DNA from: Syngnathus acus
Lineage: Eukaryota; Chordata; Actinopteri; Syngnathiformes; Syngnathidae
NCBI RefSeq assembly: GCF_901709675.1
Contig: NC_051094.1
Location: 16,583,501 to 16,647,500 of the forward strand
Direction of reading: 5' to 3'
Length of the DNA stretch: 64,000 nt
Position numbers and translations under genes: made by a program. This document shows, piece after piece, positions 1 through 15,591 of this stretch. Numbering within the stretch: position 1 is the stretch's first letter; every line of letters starts with the position of its first letter. The notes beneath the pieces were generated by a model, which worked only from the letters and a program-made list of their open reading frames with translations, was not told the origin of the DNA and ran no database searches.

Positions 1-239
1 CAACCAAAGGGCAGATAACCATGCAAGATGTTTTATATCTCGTAAGATATACAAACTGATACATTGATTGACTTTAGACTATATAATTGAACAACAGACA
101 TGGGAAAACTACAGCTCGCAGTGCTTTTTAATCCGGGCCGCCGAACAAAAAAATACATTCCTTCATTGCAACGGTCACGTTTCTCCATTCGATAGCACTG
201 ACAATTCGTGATCATGTAGCAAAACATGCACCAATAGAC

Positions 240-470
240 ATACTTACCAACTTCCCCAATTCTGGTGGGAGACTTCAGAATTTCAACCCTTTTTTCACGC
301 TTAACTCCCAATCAATAATTTCTCCCCCTAATCTCCAGATTTTACAATGACCTAAACAGTTTACATTGTGGGGAATGTGATGACATCTTCTCTTTGCCGA
401 GGATGAAAACTGCTCACTTGGACCACTTATCCGAAGACACGGCCTCATCAATATTTTGAAGCAGATGTAA
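240..470. repeat. Dispersed repeat R, copy 1
   Basis: This tract is clearly similar to 30268..30470: both contain CCAACTT-CCC-GATT-like text, then GGGAGA, CCCAATCA and TTTACATTGT-GGGAAT blocks in the same order, ending near GCTCACT. No coding content or terminal repeats could be defined. The class is unknown. Confidence 0.6.
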
Positions 471-747
471 CGCCTCCTTTCCTGTGTTTTTTTAATAGAC
501 CAAGGTGACCTGCAGATTTTTGGAGAAAATCAATGCAGTCTCTGGTTTCTATAGAAAACGCAGCATTGTCCCAATGGTGCAAAAGATTCACACAGAAATT
601 AATGGGATCACTGTAATTGAAGGAATAATGATTTGTAAATATTTTTCGTATTTTTTAATCCACTTTATTCCTATGCCCCATGAGCCTTTGCATGAATTAG
701 GTGCACAAATGTCTGGCATGCTGAGAGATTGGTGTTAAAGTGACAAT

Positions 748-935
748 ATCTCAATTTACAACAAGCAGGTTCATCCACTTATTTAGAAATCATAAACCTT
801 TCATGGCTGGTAGTGTCTCTAATCGATTTAGGGAGACAGGTTTGTGTTTCATTTCAGTGAACAAATTATTTGCTTATTTGCCAAATTAGGAAGACAGGTT
901 TGTGTTTAATTTTAGTGAACATATTATTTGCTTAC
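748..935. repeat. Short intronic direct repeats
   Basis: Two local duplications are visible. About 43 bp at 829..871 (GGGAGACAGGTTTGTGTTT...) recur diverged at 887..935. A separate block at 748..791 (ATCTCAATTTACAACAA...) recurs at 1683..1726 with a few mismatches. Both are in the presumed megf9 intron. No function is evident. Confidence 0.6.
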
Positions 936-2544
936 TATTTCACCCGAAAGACAACCTTTTCTTGATCATATTTAGCCCTGGCCAAGACCAGTTCTCCTCA
1001 TTGCTGAAGTCCAGTCTTGGGGTTGGATGCGCTGTTGAGCACTGCCATTTAGTGGCAAAAACTGTTATTACAACTTTCAACTGCTCAGCTACACTAAACA
1101 TTTTTTAAAAAAAAATAAGTGAATGCCCCACCGAGTGTGGCCATAGCCCGCTAGTTGCCATTTACCATTTTGATCATATTGGTTTTGGATTTGTTGGTGA
1201 CATTTCTTTATTTGCAAATACAAGTCCATTCAGAAGACCTTTGTTATTGATAATACGAAGAGCAGATGGATTTAAAGAGTGATTCCGAGCTCTAGTATTG
1301 AGACACCACAATCCGTGTTATTGACACTGTCCTTACACTGGCCTAAATGTTATTTTGTATCTCAAATGATCACATTACTATGTATGTTGTAAAGCGTGCT
1401 GTGCCTGATAAATTGCTGGAGGTTCAAAGGCAGCGAACCTGCTGGGTTATATAACCCAGAAACATGAGCAGCACTGCACTGGACTTTATCTATGGTCTTC
1501 CTTTTTAACCTGTTAAGTGAACAGATCACATGTAAATAAATAAATAAACACGGGAAACATTAAAAATGAAAGCCAGTCCACAGCAGTAGGTGCAGATGCA
1601 ATCACACGAGTGATTTAATGTCTGACCTAGATTCTGATCTGGAACAATGCGCCACTTCACCTCCCTGGGTGTCACAGTAAAGATCTCAATTTACAACAAA
1701 CAGGTTCATCCACATATTTTGAAATCGTTTATTCTACACTGCACTGAAACTATACTGTTTGTGCTAAATTGTCATTGCCATGGCAGCCCAAGTTTTGAGG
1801 TAGCTTTAGCTCCTAGCTCTGGTGTTAAGTCTCAAATCACCCACAGCCACCACACTGATAACATTGTCGAAGGATACAAAACCATACCTCTCTGATCATG
1901 TCTTTCTTCATACAGTGATACTGCCTGAAAGCATAATGCACCCCCCGACCCATCCCCCAGTCTGTTACTGCCTGAGTGGCTCTGAAATGGTCCAACTATG
2001 CTCATGCTGTCCCAGCTCAGCTCAGCCTCGTTCATGTCCCTTCCCCTCCCTTACACATTGCATCACCTCAAGTGTGGTCCCGGTAGGCGGACACATACTA
2101 ACATAGCAGCCGGCACGTATCTTCCTGCATGACTGTTGCAGAAGACTCGCAGAACATGGTTGGTTGCAGAAGATTGGCCCAAGTAAGACAAAATGTGAAA
2201 ATACCGAGGTTAAGCTAGAAAAAAAATCAACACAATAATAAAAAAAAAAAAAAAGACTTTGTTTATTAATTTAAAGGGCGAGTAAAGCGAGGCAACATTA
2301 TAAAATGTCAGTGCTACAATTCCCCCCCGACAAAAACCTCAGAAGAAATATAACGGTATTTTGGAACAGAAGGGTAGTACACTTACTGATGCCCACTTTT
2401 TGGGAGAAGTTTGCTTCATTTGACCCATCAGCCTGACTACATCACAGAAGGAAGAGATCACAATTTCCCCATTGGAAATCACTGTAAAGACTCGCTTAAG
2501 ATGTACCAAAACAGCTATCAATTGGAAACAAAATGTACAAGGAC

Positions 2545-3276
2545 TAGGGGTGTAAATCGCGGGTTTTGTCACGATACGATATCATATCGATACAAAGAAC
2601 CACGATACGATATTTGCCGATATCTTAAAGCCTATTCATTCACGATACATCACGATATAGTGCTCTATGGTCGGTATTATTATTTTTTTTAAATAAAAAA
2701 TATAGAACAATATCCTGATTTATAACAATTCATACGCAAAATCAACAAGGTACTGCAAACTCTTTATTTAGGAAATTACAAGAGTATTGTAGTATACAAA
2801 GTGCTTATTTTAACACTGAACTTTGATGTCGTGTTTTTTCTTTAAATGTGCGGCGAGATTTGTGGTCCCTGAATATTTGATCACCGCATGGCAGGATTTA
2901 CAAACTGCACGTGTCTTGTCCGTTGAGCCATCTTTTCTTTGGAATCCAAAGTGCTTCCAAACGAATGACGAAGCCTAAAGGGGAGCAAATTTCCTCGTCT
3001 TTTTGGACACTAGCCATAGCACCAGCCCAGGAGCCGCGTACTAGTTGTCGACTCCCCTTTCACGTGCCTGCTCTGCTCACAACACAACATGCCGCACACT
3101 GCTCCCGGAAAGAGGAAGCAAGCAACAATGAACTGGATTTCAAAATAAAGTCGCGTCTAATGTCCGAGGTCAAACACGGCGATATAAATCGATGTTTACG
3201 TTTAGCATCGATGCCAATAAATCGTAGAGCATTATATCGATTAATCGATGTGTATCAATGAATCGTTACACCCCTA
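2545..3276. mobile_element. Non-autonomous hAT with BED-finger remnant
   Basis: The ends are imperfect inverted repeats (TAGGGGTGTAAATCG... / ...CGTTACACCCCTA) flanked by a perfect 8-bp target duplication ACAAGGAC (2537..2544 and 3277..3284), the hAT signature. The interior is rich in CGATA motifs near both ends. On the minus strand around 2840..2930 a BED-type zinc finger can be read (CKSCHAV...HLKKKH pattern), followed by stops. The catalytic domain is absent, so this is an internally deleted copy. Confidence 0.85.
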
Positions 3277-6133
3277 ACAAGGACATCTCTACTTAAGACT
3301 ACTTCAACATATCACAAGTATTAGCCTCTTCGTGACTGATTTTAGAGAAATGAGCAGCCTTTCCTTATACCAGTCACCAACATACACAAACACGATGCGT
3401 TCCGAGAGGCTTTATGTAAGCTGAATTTTTCATGTTGTTATATACATATTCAGTTGCATTTCCCCTGAAGTCCACATATGGGATACCACCTCCACCCCCT
3501 CTCCAAAAAGGAGGTGCTTTAAACATCGACACTTAACTGAGGGATCAGCTTCCTCGCTGGAAGTCAGGTGCTGGCATTCCTTCCAATAAGACAACCTCCC
3601 GGCGTTGTGACGCGGTCTGGGGCGAGCATCCTGGGTGAGCCGGGACCCGGCTGACACTTTCGTGTTTAAACCATGTTTAAAGTCATTTCAAACACCTCCC
3701 TGTACAATGACTTCCAATGGGAAACTTGTGATTGCTTCCTTCCGTAACATCATCAACCAAGACATGGAGGGGAGGGGTGTGTAGCACTATTCCTCACTAA
3801 AAGTGGGCGTTTTGAAAGGCATTCGTTGTTTCATTATTTCTTCATACAGAATGGATAAAATAGAAAAGGCTTTTTTTCATTTTCCTGATTAAAGAAATAC
3901 ATAAACTAGGCTAGTGAAAAATGAACCAGCCCCACTTTACCCTCCCTTTAAATTCTATAAATTCAATAAGATACATAATAAAAAAAAAAATACAGCAACA
4001 TTTAATGTCAATGAGCTGCTAGTCACTCTTTATTGGGTGCAATATTTGAGTCAAACACACTGCACAAAACATTTTGTGGTACAGTGTTTACACTTTTATT
4101 CCTCTTTGCGCCCCTAAGTGCACACCACTTTCACCTTAAATGAAGACCACCGGAAATACCTTTAGTTGTAAATATATAGTATGTACTATGTATGTGGAAA
4201 CGAGAAGTGGACACAGTTATGAATGACCGTGCAGGTTGCGCTGACAGTATCGGGTTAATGTACCACACAATAGAGCGGTTAAGGTCAGAACCAAAGCAGG
4301 AATAGCCTTTCATCTTTCTCTTCACTTGAGAACTTTGGACTAAAAAAATGTGCTCTTCTGTAGACCCACTGTGACGCAATTAAAACCATAGTGTTATTCC
4401 CAAATAACTTGAATGTGTCTCCAACTAAAACCAAACATTTTGAGAAGAACTGCTGTGTGCAGAAGAGTTTTCTCACAAAGACGCTAGAAGCTTGAAGACT
4501 GAATAGTGGAGTGGGTTTTCCCAACAAATACTCACTCATTAGACCATACTGTGAACTATGTTTATGGTGAAAACTGGTGTGAATAACTTGTATCTCTGCA
4601 ACTACATTCAAACCCTACAATTGACTAAATTGTAGGTATCAGGACTTGACAGCTACAGTCAATGACCCCAGAATGCTGCTTACTAAAAGCATTTAGGTGC
4701 AGTATAAAACTAGGGCAGACAAAGCCTGGAGCACAAAGGTCACTCAATCCCAATCTGTGCAACTTTGCTTGTTGACAAATAAAATCATAATGTCTAGAAC
4801 CACAAATCTGATGCAATATTTTTAACTTCAAGAACCAGGATGAATGCAAATGTATATTTCAGGATGATGCATTAAGCATGTGAAAGTGTGTTGAGATGTG
4901 ACCACAACAATGTGCAGATATTTACAACCATAGATTTGGAGCCCTTAATTAAGTTCTACTGCAAAAGAATGTCAGTTTGCTGTGGCAGGGAGTGCTCTGC
5001 GTTACAACTAGATCTAGACTCTACCTCGTGCAACACATTCAGAGCTTTAAATTATCAATGAAGCATTACTGCTGTAGCAAAGAAAATCTACTCTCTGTGA
5101 GAGATTTATTCCTCAGTTTCCCACCACAAACAGAAATACCATCTCTACAATATGGTTCTTTAATCTGTATACTAAATTGCTAAGATTACAAAATCGTCGA
5201 CAATTAATTCGAATCGTCGACAAGTCGTTTGTTTGTTTGTTTGTTTATTTATTTAGGCAAGTTTACTTAGAGCCCAATTCATACACGAGGCAATGAAAGC
5301 GCTTTACAGTTGCAAAAAAGATACAAGAGTCAGATAAAATCAATAACAAAATCAATAAATAAATACATTTAAAGCAAAGAGACAGAAAATATCATTAGTG
5401 ATTAATAAATTATTTGGAACTTCTATAATATTGTATGTGTGTGTGGACCCGAGCATCCATGCCCTGGCCCCATACAATGACATCCGGGCAGAGCGGGTGT
5501 GACATCACTAAAGCAGACAAGAGATGAACGAAACAAATGTACTCAGCAATAACTATATTTCATTTATCATGCTCATCCCCCAAAAATATTGTATTTTGAT
5601 GTCATATTTTTTCGGGTCTTAAAGAAAAGTCATGTGGTGTCCACTATGCATAGTTGGGCGGCGTCCTGGAGCCCTCTGTTGACGAGCCACCTCTGCAGGC
5701 ACACAAGCGTTTTTGTGTGAAGTAGTGTCTATCGATTCATCCATCTCAACACCACCTATCCTCATTCATCTATTTTTAAATCAGGGATAAGAGAGAAGTT
5801 GCATTTTAACTTATTTTCTTGCTTATCAATGATAGCTGCACACTGTGTCATCTATGGGTTTGCCTGTGTCACATGTACGAAGTCAAATATTGTCGTGAGC
5901 CACTTAGTGGTTCAGTCCTAAGTGATTTCATAAAAGCTGAAAGAAATGACAAAGTCGGATACACATTACCTTTCACCGTGTGGGCCTGTCTGCACTGGTT
6001 CTGCATCAGCAAAGATGATACCTTTCAATATTTCATGGTCTTATGTCGAAGACGTGAATTTTGTGACTTCACAGCATTCTTTTTTGTTTGATCATCAGCC
6101 CTCTGATAGGTACTGCTGTTTGTTCTTGTTCAG

Positions 6134-8998
<2,865 letters not shown>

Positions 8999-10350
8999 CA
9001 CCCCTCCACGCATCCCAGGACTGGACTCCTTCCATTTACAAATCACACAAAGCTGCTGCAAAGTACCAAATCCAAAGCCCCCTCATGTATGACTGACTGC
9101 TGTCTGCGGCACTTCACAGCTCCTCAAACTGACAATGACATCATGCCACATGTGAGAGAATACATTTCCCCTTTTTTGATAGGGTTTTTATGGGGAATGA
9201 GTGAACCGTGAGAAGTGTCCAAAGAAAAGTGTTTTATTGATGTAGTGTATTCAGAGGACAGTGTGCTGAGTTGTTTAGCAATTGGAGCATGTATGCCGAA
9301 ATAATGATCGGAACACCAGTTCGAGGACTTAATGAGCCAAGCATTTTCACCTTTTGTAAAATGAACGTTTGACTGTTTGAGTTGATCACGCTTACTCTTA
9401 AACTGAGACAATGATTGTTATTTAATTTTTATTCTTTCATGTATTATTTATTTGGTTGACATTTCATTTTTGAGAGAAACACTGCAATGTATGATGTGTT
9501 TGTACACTGTGTTTTATCTTGTGTGCTGTTGAATGGCAGGTTTAATTGACCAATTTTGTTTTCATGTATAGTTTTCCAGAGAGGGTACAATGAAGGCTGC
9601 TGGGATATGCATCACTTGTTGATAGCTTTTTTTCTGAAAGCATGCCAGTACACCTGATGTATCCGAGATGACTGTTTTTTGTTTTGTGTTGTTTTTTCCC
9701 CCCAGAAGCATCAACAACCTTTCATGAAAACACATAACTACAGGCAAGTGACCTAAAATCCTAAGGGAAATTTTCACCAGCCACAGTCTCGTCTGCTCTT
9801 TTGCTGGTTGGCAGCAACTATTTGAGAAAGTGTTCACATCGATGTGGAGATGGGGTTGGTGATCAATTGTTATCAGTGAAACACAAATAATATTTGAATA
9901 TAAATTTGGTTATAATAAACATTCCTGAACCTGCAGGCAATCACGAATCAAATTTGCACCGGTGTGAAAGATCCATCTTGGTCTCTGTTGCTTCGACTTC
10001 CATTGTTTGTCTGTACAAATTTTTACCGCTGAGAATAATGAGTAATGCTAATTGTGAGACTTAATTCCTCAGGTACTGTCTCTTTTCCCTAATAAGATCT
10101 TTGTAAATGTGTACAGTGAATGAATGTGAATAATTGTACAGGTAGAATATTGTGTGTGCAGTGTCACTCAGCGGGCTCATTCACCGGGGCACCATGTTGC
10201 AAGTCAGCCCACAGCTTTTTATATAATTTCTTTTTCTTATTGTCACTGTCATATATGCAGATGGAGGACTCGAATGCACGGCCAACTCGTAATAAAAGTT
10301 GAAATGTGAATAATACCCCGAAGTCAGAACTCCAACTTGTAAATAAAAAG
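8999..10350 (+). terminator. megf9: megf9 3' UTR with poly(A) signals
   Basis: Non-coding sequence after the stop codon. AATAAA hexamers occur at 9914..9919, 10291..10296 and 10342..10347, so alternative 3' ends are possible. The last two are 50 bp apart and the more likely distal sites. Cleavage was not observed directly. Confidence 0.6.
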
Positions 10351-11095
10351 GATCTAACTGTCTTTGTGTTTCATCATATGATCTTCTAATCGTTTTTCCT
10401 TTATTATGTGGCCCATCGTCACTGTTGAGCTGCATTTAGTCGTGACTGTATGCAGAAATTAGAACAAAACAAATCATTTAGTGCTAGTTAGCAGCTACGA
10501 CACAACATGGGTGGATGTAAAAAAAAAAAACACCCTGGGTTCTACCGTTGACCAGGGTACAGCGAGGGATTCTGGTAGTTACAGTTTAATGGGCTGACTA
10601 ATGTTGAAATTTATAATGCATAAATTAAACATCTCCTCCAATGCATTTAATGGGTATCAGTTATTTGTGTATTTTAGCTATTTGCAGGCTAGCCTGGTCC
10701 TTATTCCTCACAAAAAGCTGGGATCAAGTGTAAATATTTTATTTAAAGAATAATACTTTTCTTTCAGTTGAAGACGAATGCATTGCGTGGTACAATGCAT
10801 TTAATGAAGTATAGAAGTTTGTTCAATTATTATTTGTTACTAAAAAATGGTAAAAGAAAATCTTGCAAAATCTCAATGTTATTACTCATGACAAACATTT
10901 TGGTAATGATTTTAGTGAGCGTCATGGGAGTTGACGGACATGATTTGCTTTCACTGGCCACAAAATGATGTGGCAGGTGGGATCTGCTATGGTTAGAACA
11001 GGGTATATACAAAGATTCTTAAGTGGAATTTAATACCTTTTTAATACCGTCGTGATATTTTTTAAGACCGTATTCACAATATTAATATACGTAGC
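10351..11095. other. Intergenic, nothing recognised
   Basis: AT-rich intergenic sequence between the megf9 3' end and the first LINE remnant. No gene, RNA or element boundary could be supported. Confidence 0.5.
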
Positions 11096-11984
11096 TGAGA
11101 TGAGCGACGCATCAGAACTATCAAATCTGAGCAATGGGACCAAAGTCAAAGCCATTCCTGGGGGAAATCAGTGACCTTAAACAGTTGCTTGAGGCCCTTA
11201 TTACGGATGTTTTTGATAAAAAAAAAAAAAAAAAGAGGATATCTTGAAGTTGTTCGGGGAGATGCGATAAGTGCATTTTTCACCTGGAGGGGAGGATGGC
11301 AGACCTCGAGCAGTACACGAGGATGAACAACGTGATCGTTACGGGATTCACATTATTAAAAATTGTATTTTTCGCTGATGATACAAATATGATTTGCCCA
11401 GGGAAAAAGTTAGAAGAACTTTTAAATTTGATAAATAGTGAAATAACGAAAAAAAAAAGACATGGTTTGATTCTAATAAATTAACACTTAATTAGAATAA
11501 AACCAAACTCGTGATTTTTGGTAAACGTCGCAAACTAACTGATATTCAAATACAAATAGATGGAGCCATAATTGAAAGAAGACAAAAAATTGAATTTCTT
11601 GGTGTACTTATAGATCAGGGGTCGGGAACCTATGGCTCGCGAGCCAGATATGGCTCTTTTGGTGACTGCGTATGGCTCACGGACAAATCTGACATCTGTG
11701 AAGTCATAAATAATTTCGTTATATTATCAAAGTAAAAAATAGACCCACTGAAATCAAAATGTTAAATTAGCTTTCAAAATATAAAATATGATCACGTTTG
11801 CAATCCATCCCATCTGTTTTCTACCGCTGAAATCCACGGTTGCGTCCTATCAGCCAATCCCAGCTGCCCTTCGGTGTACAGAAGAGAAGAGTGACGCCAG
11901 GTCGGATGAAAAAAAAGGTGCTATGGGGTCATGAGAGGTAAAAATTTCATCCGCTTTATTTAAAATTTCAGCTAGCTAGCTGGT

Positions 11985-12433
11985 GTGTGCCAGGCAAGCA
12001 AGAAAGATGGCGAAGACAAAAAAAAAGACGATTACCGAATATTTCTGAGTGAGTGGACCGTAGAATTTGCATTTGTAGAGAGAGGAGGCTCTGCTACGTG
12101 CCTCATATGCAATGACAAAATTGCATCAATGAAACGCTCCAATATCAAGCGCCACTTTGAGACACGACATGCTACATTTGTGACCAAATACCCAGCTGGG
12201 GACAGCAGAAAGAAAGCGTGTGAAGACCTCCAGAGGAAGGTCCAAGCTCTTCAACAGCAACTCCGTGTATGGACCAGACAAGGTGACTTTAATTCAGCTA
12301 GTTTTGCTGGCGCATTAACACTTGTGAGGAACGGAAAGCCATTCACGGATGGCGAGTATTTCAAAACATTTATGCTTGATGTGGCTAATGAACTTTTTGA
12401 CGACTTCACGGATAAAGAAAAGATACTCAAACG
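11985..12433 (+). pseudogene. BED-finger hAT transposase, N-terminal fragment
   Basis: About 150 residues similar to GTF2IRD2/ZBED-type hAT transposases. A BED zinc finger (CLICNDKIASMKRSNIKRHF...H) is followed by a helical segment (QRKVQALQQQLR) and the block NGKPFTDGEYFKTFMLDVA. The frame runs into the inserted LINE after the residues EKILKRI. A continuation of the same protein (KDMPLSARTVHD) appears at about 15216..15255, then a stop. The RNaseH-like catalytic core and C-terminal dimerisation domain are missing. Confidence 0.8.
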
Positions 12434-12436
12434 GAT

Positions 12437-15214
12437 AAACGGACTCAGCTGTACGTCTGGAGTGGCTAGCGTGTTATCGGGCGGACCGGGCCATTGTACG
12501 AGGGGGAAAATCTCGTGGTGGTGGAATATGAGTCTACATCCGTGACGAGTGGTGCCGGGACTCTGTGGTGGTATGCAAGCACTGCTCGCCACTGGCGGAG
12601 TTTGTGATCATTAAGTGCCGTCCTTTTTACCTGCCAAGGGAATTTACCGCGATTCTGCTGGTCGCGGTTTACATCCCGCCTTCCAACATCGAAGGCGACA
12701 GGGTGAACTGTACCAGGCTGTCAGTGAACAACAGACGGCGCACCCTGACGGTTTCACCATCTTCGCTGGGGATTTTAATCATGCTAACCTGAAGTCTGTT
12801 TTTCCGAGGCTTCACCAGCATGTTGATTTTCCTACGCGTGGCGACAGCTTCCTGGACCTGGTCTACTCTTCGCATAAAGGAGCTTTCAAAGCCGCCCCCC
12901 TCCCCCATCTTGGACTTTCTGACCATATCACTGTTATGCTTTTGCCCGCAGACAGACAAAAGGTGAGAACATCCAGACCAGTTCGCAAGCGGGTACGGGT
13001 GTGGCCTGAGGGTGCCTCTGATGCGCTTCGTGACTGCTTTGGCTCTACTGACTGGGACGTGTTTAGGAGGGCTGCCACTTGCGACGGTCGGGCGGACATT
13101 GAGGAGTATACTGACTCTGTTTCCTCCTACATCAGGAAGTGCATTGATGATGTGACACACTCAATATCCGTCGTCACTCGGGCTAACCGGAAGCCATGGC
13201 TGACAGGGGCTGTCTTCAGGCTGCTGAGGGCCAGGGACAAAGCCTTTAGAGCGGGGGATGAGGCTGGCTTGAGGACTGCGAGAGCCGACCTGTCCCGGGG
13301 CATCAAAGAAGCGAAGAGGGTGTTCTCGTGCAAAATTACCGCCCACTTCAAGGACAGCAGGGACGCACGGAGCCTTTGGCAGGGCATTCAGACCATCACG
13401 GACTACAAGCCCGCGCCGCAGAGCTGTGAAGGCGACGTCCGTCTGCTCAATGACCTCAACCGCTTCTTTGCTCGCTTCGACGCTCAGAACAGCACTTGCC
13501 CGCTGAAGGCCACTCCCCCTTCCCACGAGCTGCCCCTGTGCCTCTCCGCCGACAGCGTGAGGAGGGCGCTTGCCGCTATCAACATCCGTAAGGCGGCGGG
13601 CCCGGACAACATCCCGGGTCGAGCGCTGAAGGACTGCGCTGGTAAGCTGACGGGTGTCTTCACGGACATCTTTAACACTTCCCTGCAGCAGGCCATCGTC
13701 CCGTCGTGTTTCAAAGCTGCCACCATCGTACCTGTGCCGAAGAAACCTGCTCCGTCCTGCTTCAATGACTACCGCCCCGTGGCACTTACGCCCATCATCA
13801 TGAAGTGCTTTGAGCGGCTTGTCATGGAGCACATCCGATCCGTTCTCCCCCCCACCATTGACCCCTTCCAGTTTGCGTACCGAGCCAAACGGTCCTCTGA
13901 GGATGCCATCTGCTCTGCCCTCCACTCGGCCCTCACCCACCTGGAGGGGAGGGACTCGTATGTGAGGTTGCTGTTTGTGGACTTCAGTTCTGCCTTCAAC
14001 ACCATTGTTCCACAACGTCTCATCAGCAAACTTGACGAGCTGGGCCTCAGTACCTGCCTCTGCAACTGGCTACTGGACTTCCTCTGTCAGAGGCCACAGG
14101 TGGTACGTGTTGGCGACAAAATCTCTGCCAGCATCACGCTGAGCACAGGGGCCCCCCAAGGCTGCGTGCTCAGTCCGCTGCTCTTCACCCTCCTGACGCA
14201 TGACTGCACTGCCACCTACAGCGACAACCGCATAGTGAAGTTTGCTGACGACACGACTCTGGTGGGTCTCATCACCAAGGGAGACGAGACTCAATACAGG
14301 CTGGAGGTTGACCTTCTGACCACGTGGTGCAGGGACAACAACCTCCTGCTGAACGTCGACAAGACCAAGGAGATTGTTGTTGACTTCCGGAAGGGTCACG
14401 CCCAACACCTGCCGCTGACCATCGACGGTGCTGTGGTGGAGAGAGTGAGCAGCGCCAGGTTCCTGGGGATGCACATCAGTGAGGATCTCTCCTGGTCCAC
14501 CAACACCGCATCACTGGCGAAGAAGGCCCAACGCCGCCTGTACTTCCTTCGGAAACTCAGGCGAGCGGGCGCTCCTCCGGCCGTCATGACTACATGTTAC
14601 CGCGGCACCATTGAGAGCGTCCTCTCCAGCTGTATTGCTGTTTGGGGTGGCAGCTGCACTGACTACGACTTGAAGGCCCTGCAGCGCATAGTGAAAACGG
14701 CTGGTAAGACTATTGGTGCTTCTCTCCCCTCCTTGAAGGACATTTACACCTCCCATCTCACCCGCAAGGCGACCAAGATTGTGAGTGATGTGAGGCACCC
14801 CGCTCACTCTTTGTTTGATCTTCTGCCCTCTGGGAGGCGGTACAGGAGCCTGCGCTCCCGCACCACCAGACTCTCCAACAGCTTCGTACTCCAGGCTGTT
14901 AGGATCCTGAACTCGCTCCCCCTTTCTGCGTAGCGTCCTGTTCTTTGCGCTATGCTTACTGTCTGCTGTATGCGCACTGGCTCAGTTTTGCTCCTCTTAT
15001 TTATTGGGTTATTGGTTTATTATTTATTCATCGCTCATTTTATTTATTTATTATTTTTTATTTATTGTTTATTGTTTGTGCCTTCTTGTTTTTATTTTGT
15101 GTCGTCTACTTGTATGTCTCGTCACCGTGGGATAGAGGAAACGGAATTTCGGTTTCTTTGTGTGTCTTGACATATGAAGGGATTGACAATAAAGCTGACT
15201 TTGACTTTGACTTA
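12437..15214 (+). mobile_element. 5'-truncated L2-like LINE inside the hAT
   Basis: A non-LTR retrotransposon beginning inside its endonuclease domain and ending in a TGACTTTGACTTTGACTT tail after a GACAATAAAG motif. The early endonuclease frame (12437..~12700) has an in-frame TGA near 12528 and a one-base frameshift near 12706; downstream the RT frame is open to 14933. The family is L2/CR1-like by the RT and the 3' tail. It lies within the hAT transposase frame, so it is younger than that hAT. Confidence 0.85.
12615..14933 (+). CDS. LINE endonuclease C-terminus and reverse transcriptase
   Basis: A 772-codon open frame; the meaningful protein starts near 12706, since the first 30 residues are out of frame with the endonuclease. 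In order: end of the AP-endonuclease domain (FAGDFNHANLKSVF, LGLSDHITVML), a linker, then reverse transcriptase with motifs KAAGPDNIPG, LFVDFSSAFNT, GAPQGCVLSPLLFTLL and the catalytic VKFADDTTLVG box. After the thumb comes a C-terminal segment ending LLPSGRRYRSLRSR...LNSLPLSA. The intact 2.2 kb of RT frame suggests recent insertion. As the 5' end is missing, this copy is not expected to be autonomous. Confidence 0.85.
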   Translation: MPSFLPAKGIYRDSAGRGLHPAFQHRRRQGELYQAVSEQQTAHPDGFTIFAGDFNHANLKSVFPRLHQHVDFPTRGDSFLDLVYSSHKGAFKAAPLPHLGLSDHITVMLLPADRQKVRTSRPVRKRVRVWPEGASDALRDCFGSTDWDVFRRAATCDGRADIEEYTDSVSSYIRKCIDDVTHSISVVTRANRKPWLTGAVFRLLRARDKAFRAGDEAGLRTARADLSRGIKEAKRVFSCKITAHFKDSRDARSLWQGIQTITDYKPAPQSCEGDVRLLNDLNRFFARFDAQNSTCPLKATPPSHELPLCLSADSVRRALAAINIRKAAGPDNIPGRALKDCAGKLTGVFTDIFNTSLQQAIVPSCFKAATIVPVPKKPAPSCFNDYRPVALTPIIMKCFERLVMEHIRSVLPPTIDPFQFAYRAKRSSEDAICSALHSALTHLEGRDSYVRLLFVDFSSAFNTIVPQRLISKLDELGLSTCLCNWLLDFLCQRPQVVRVGDKISASITLSTGAPQGCVLSPLLFTLLTHDCTATYSDNRIVKFADDTTLVGLITKGDETQYRLEVDLLTTWCRDNNLLLNVDKTKEIVVDFRKGHAQHLPLTIDGAVVERVSSARFLGMHISEDLSWSTNTASLAKKAQRRLYFLRKLRRAGAPPAVMTTCYRGTIESVLSSCIAVWGGSCTDYDLKALQRIVKTAGKTIGASLPSLKDIYTSHLTRKATKIVSDVRHPAHSLFDLLPSGRRYRSLRSRTTRLSNSFVLQAVRILNSLPLSA

Positions 15215-15591
15215 AAAGACATGCCTCTGTCAGCAAGAACTGTTCACGATCCGGCCATTATGACTGATGAGAGCCTCAACGCCTGCATGAAGCTCAACCT
15301 CAACCGGACTACAAAGCCATCAGCAAACTGATGCAGCCCCAGAAGTCTCATTAATGGTGAGGGTTTTTTTTCTAGGCTTCAATATTAAAACGTTATTAAA
15401 AAGAATACATTAGTACACTCAAAAAATCATTGGTCTTAATTAAAATACATGCATTGTATTTAGCCTATCTTTTTTTTTTTTTTTTTTTTTTTTATAATGG
15501 TATGGCTCTCACGGTAAATTATTTTTTTTAAATGGGCATTCATGGCTCTGTCTGCCAAAAAGGTTCCCGACCCCTGTTATAGATGAACATA

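Larger units (their letters stand above)
1..6133. other. Probable megf9 intron, no exon seen
   Basis: The first recognisable exon (6134) is internal: it starts in codon phase 1 after a CAG acceptor, so earlier megf9 exons lie upstream of the window. I looked for cysteine-rich laminin-EGF exons on the plus strand here and found none. The stretch holds a dispersed repeat (240..470), a hAT element (2545..3276), a GTTT microsatellite near 5229..5252 and otherwise AT-rich sequence with no supported gene. The short ORFs lack family resemblance or splice context. Confidence 0.6.
11616..15576 (+). mobile_element. hAT transposon interrupted by a LINE
   Basis: Terminal inverted repeats CAGGGGTCGGGAACC... 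and ...GGTTCCCGACCCCTG are flanked by a perfect 8-bp duplication TTATAGAT (11608..11615 and 15577..15584). The internal region encodes the start of a BED-finger hAT transposase. The reading frame is broken near 12435 by a LINE (to ~15214) and resumes with a short conserved block (MPLSARTVHD) before stopping. The rest of the transposase is deleted, so the element is non-autonomous. Confidence 0.88.

Noticed and set aside
13161-14015. 284-residue minus-strand ORF
   Set aside because: Antisense shadow of the LINE reverse transcriptase; GC-rich codon structure of the real frame keeps the opposite strand open.
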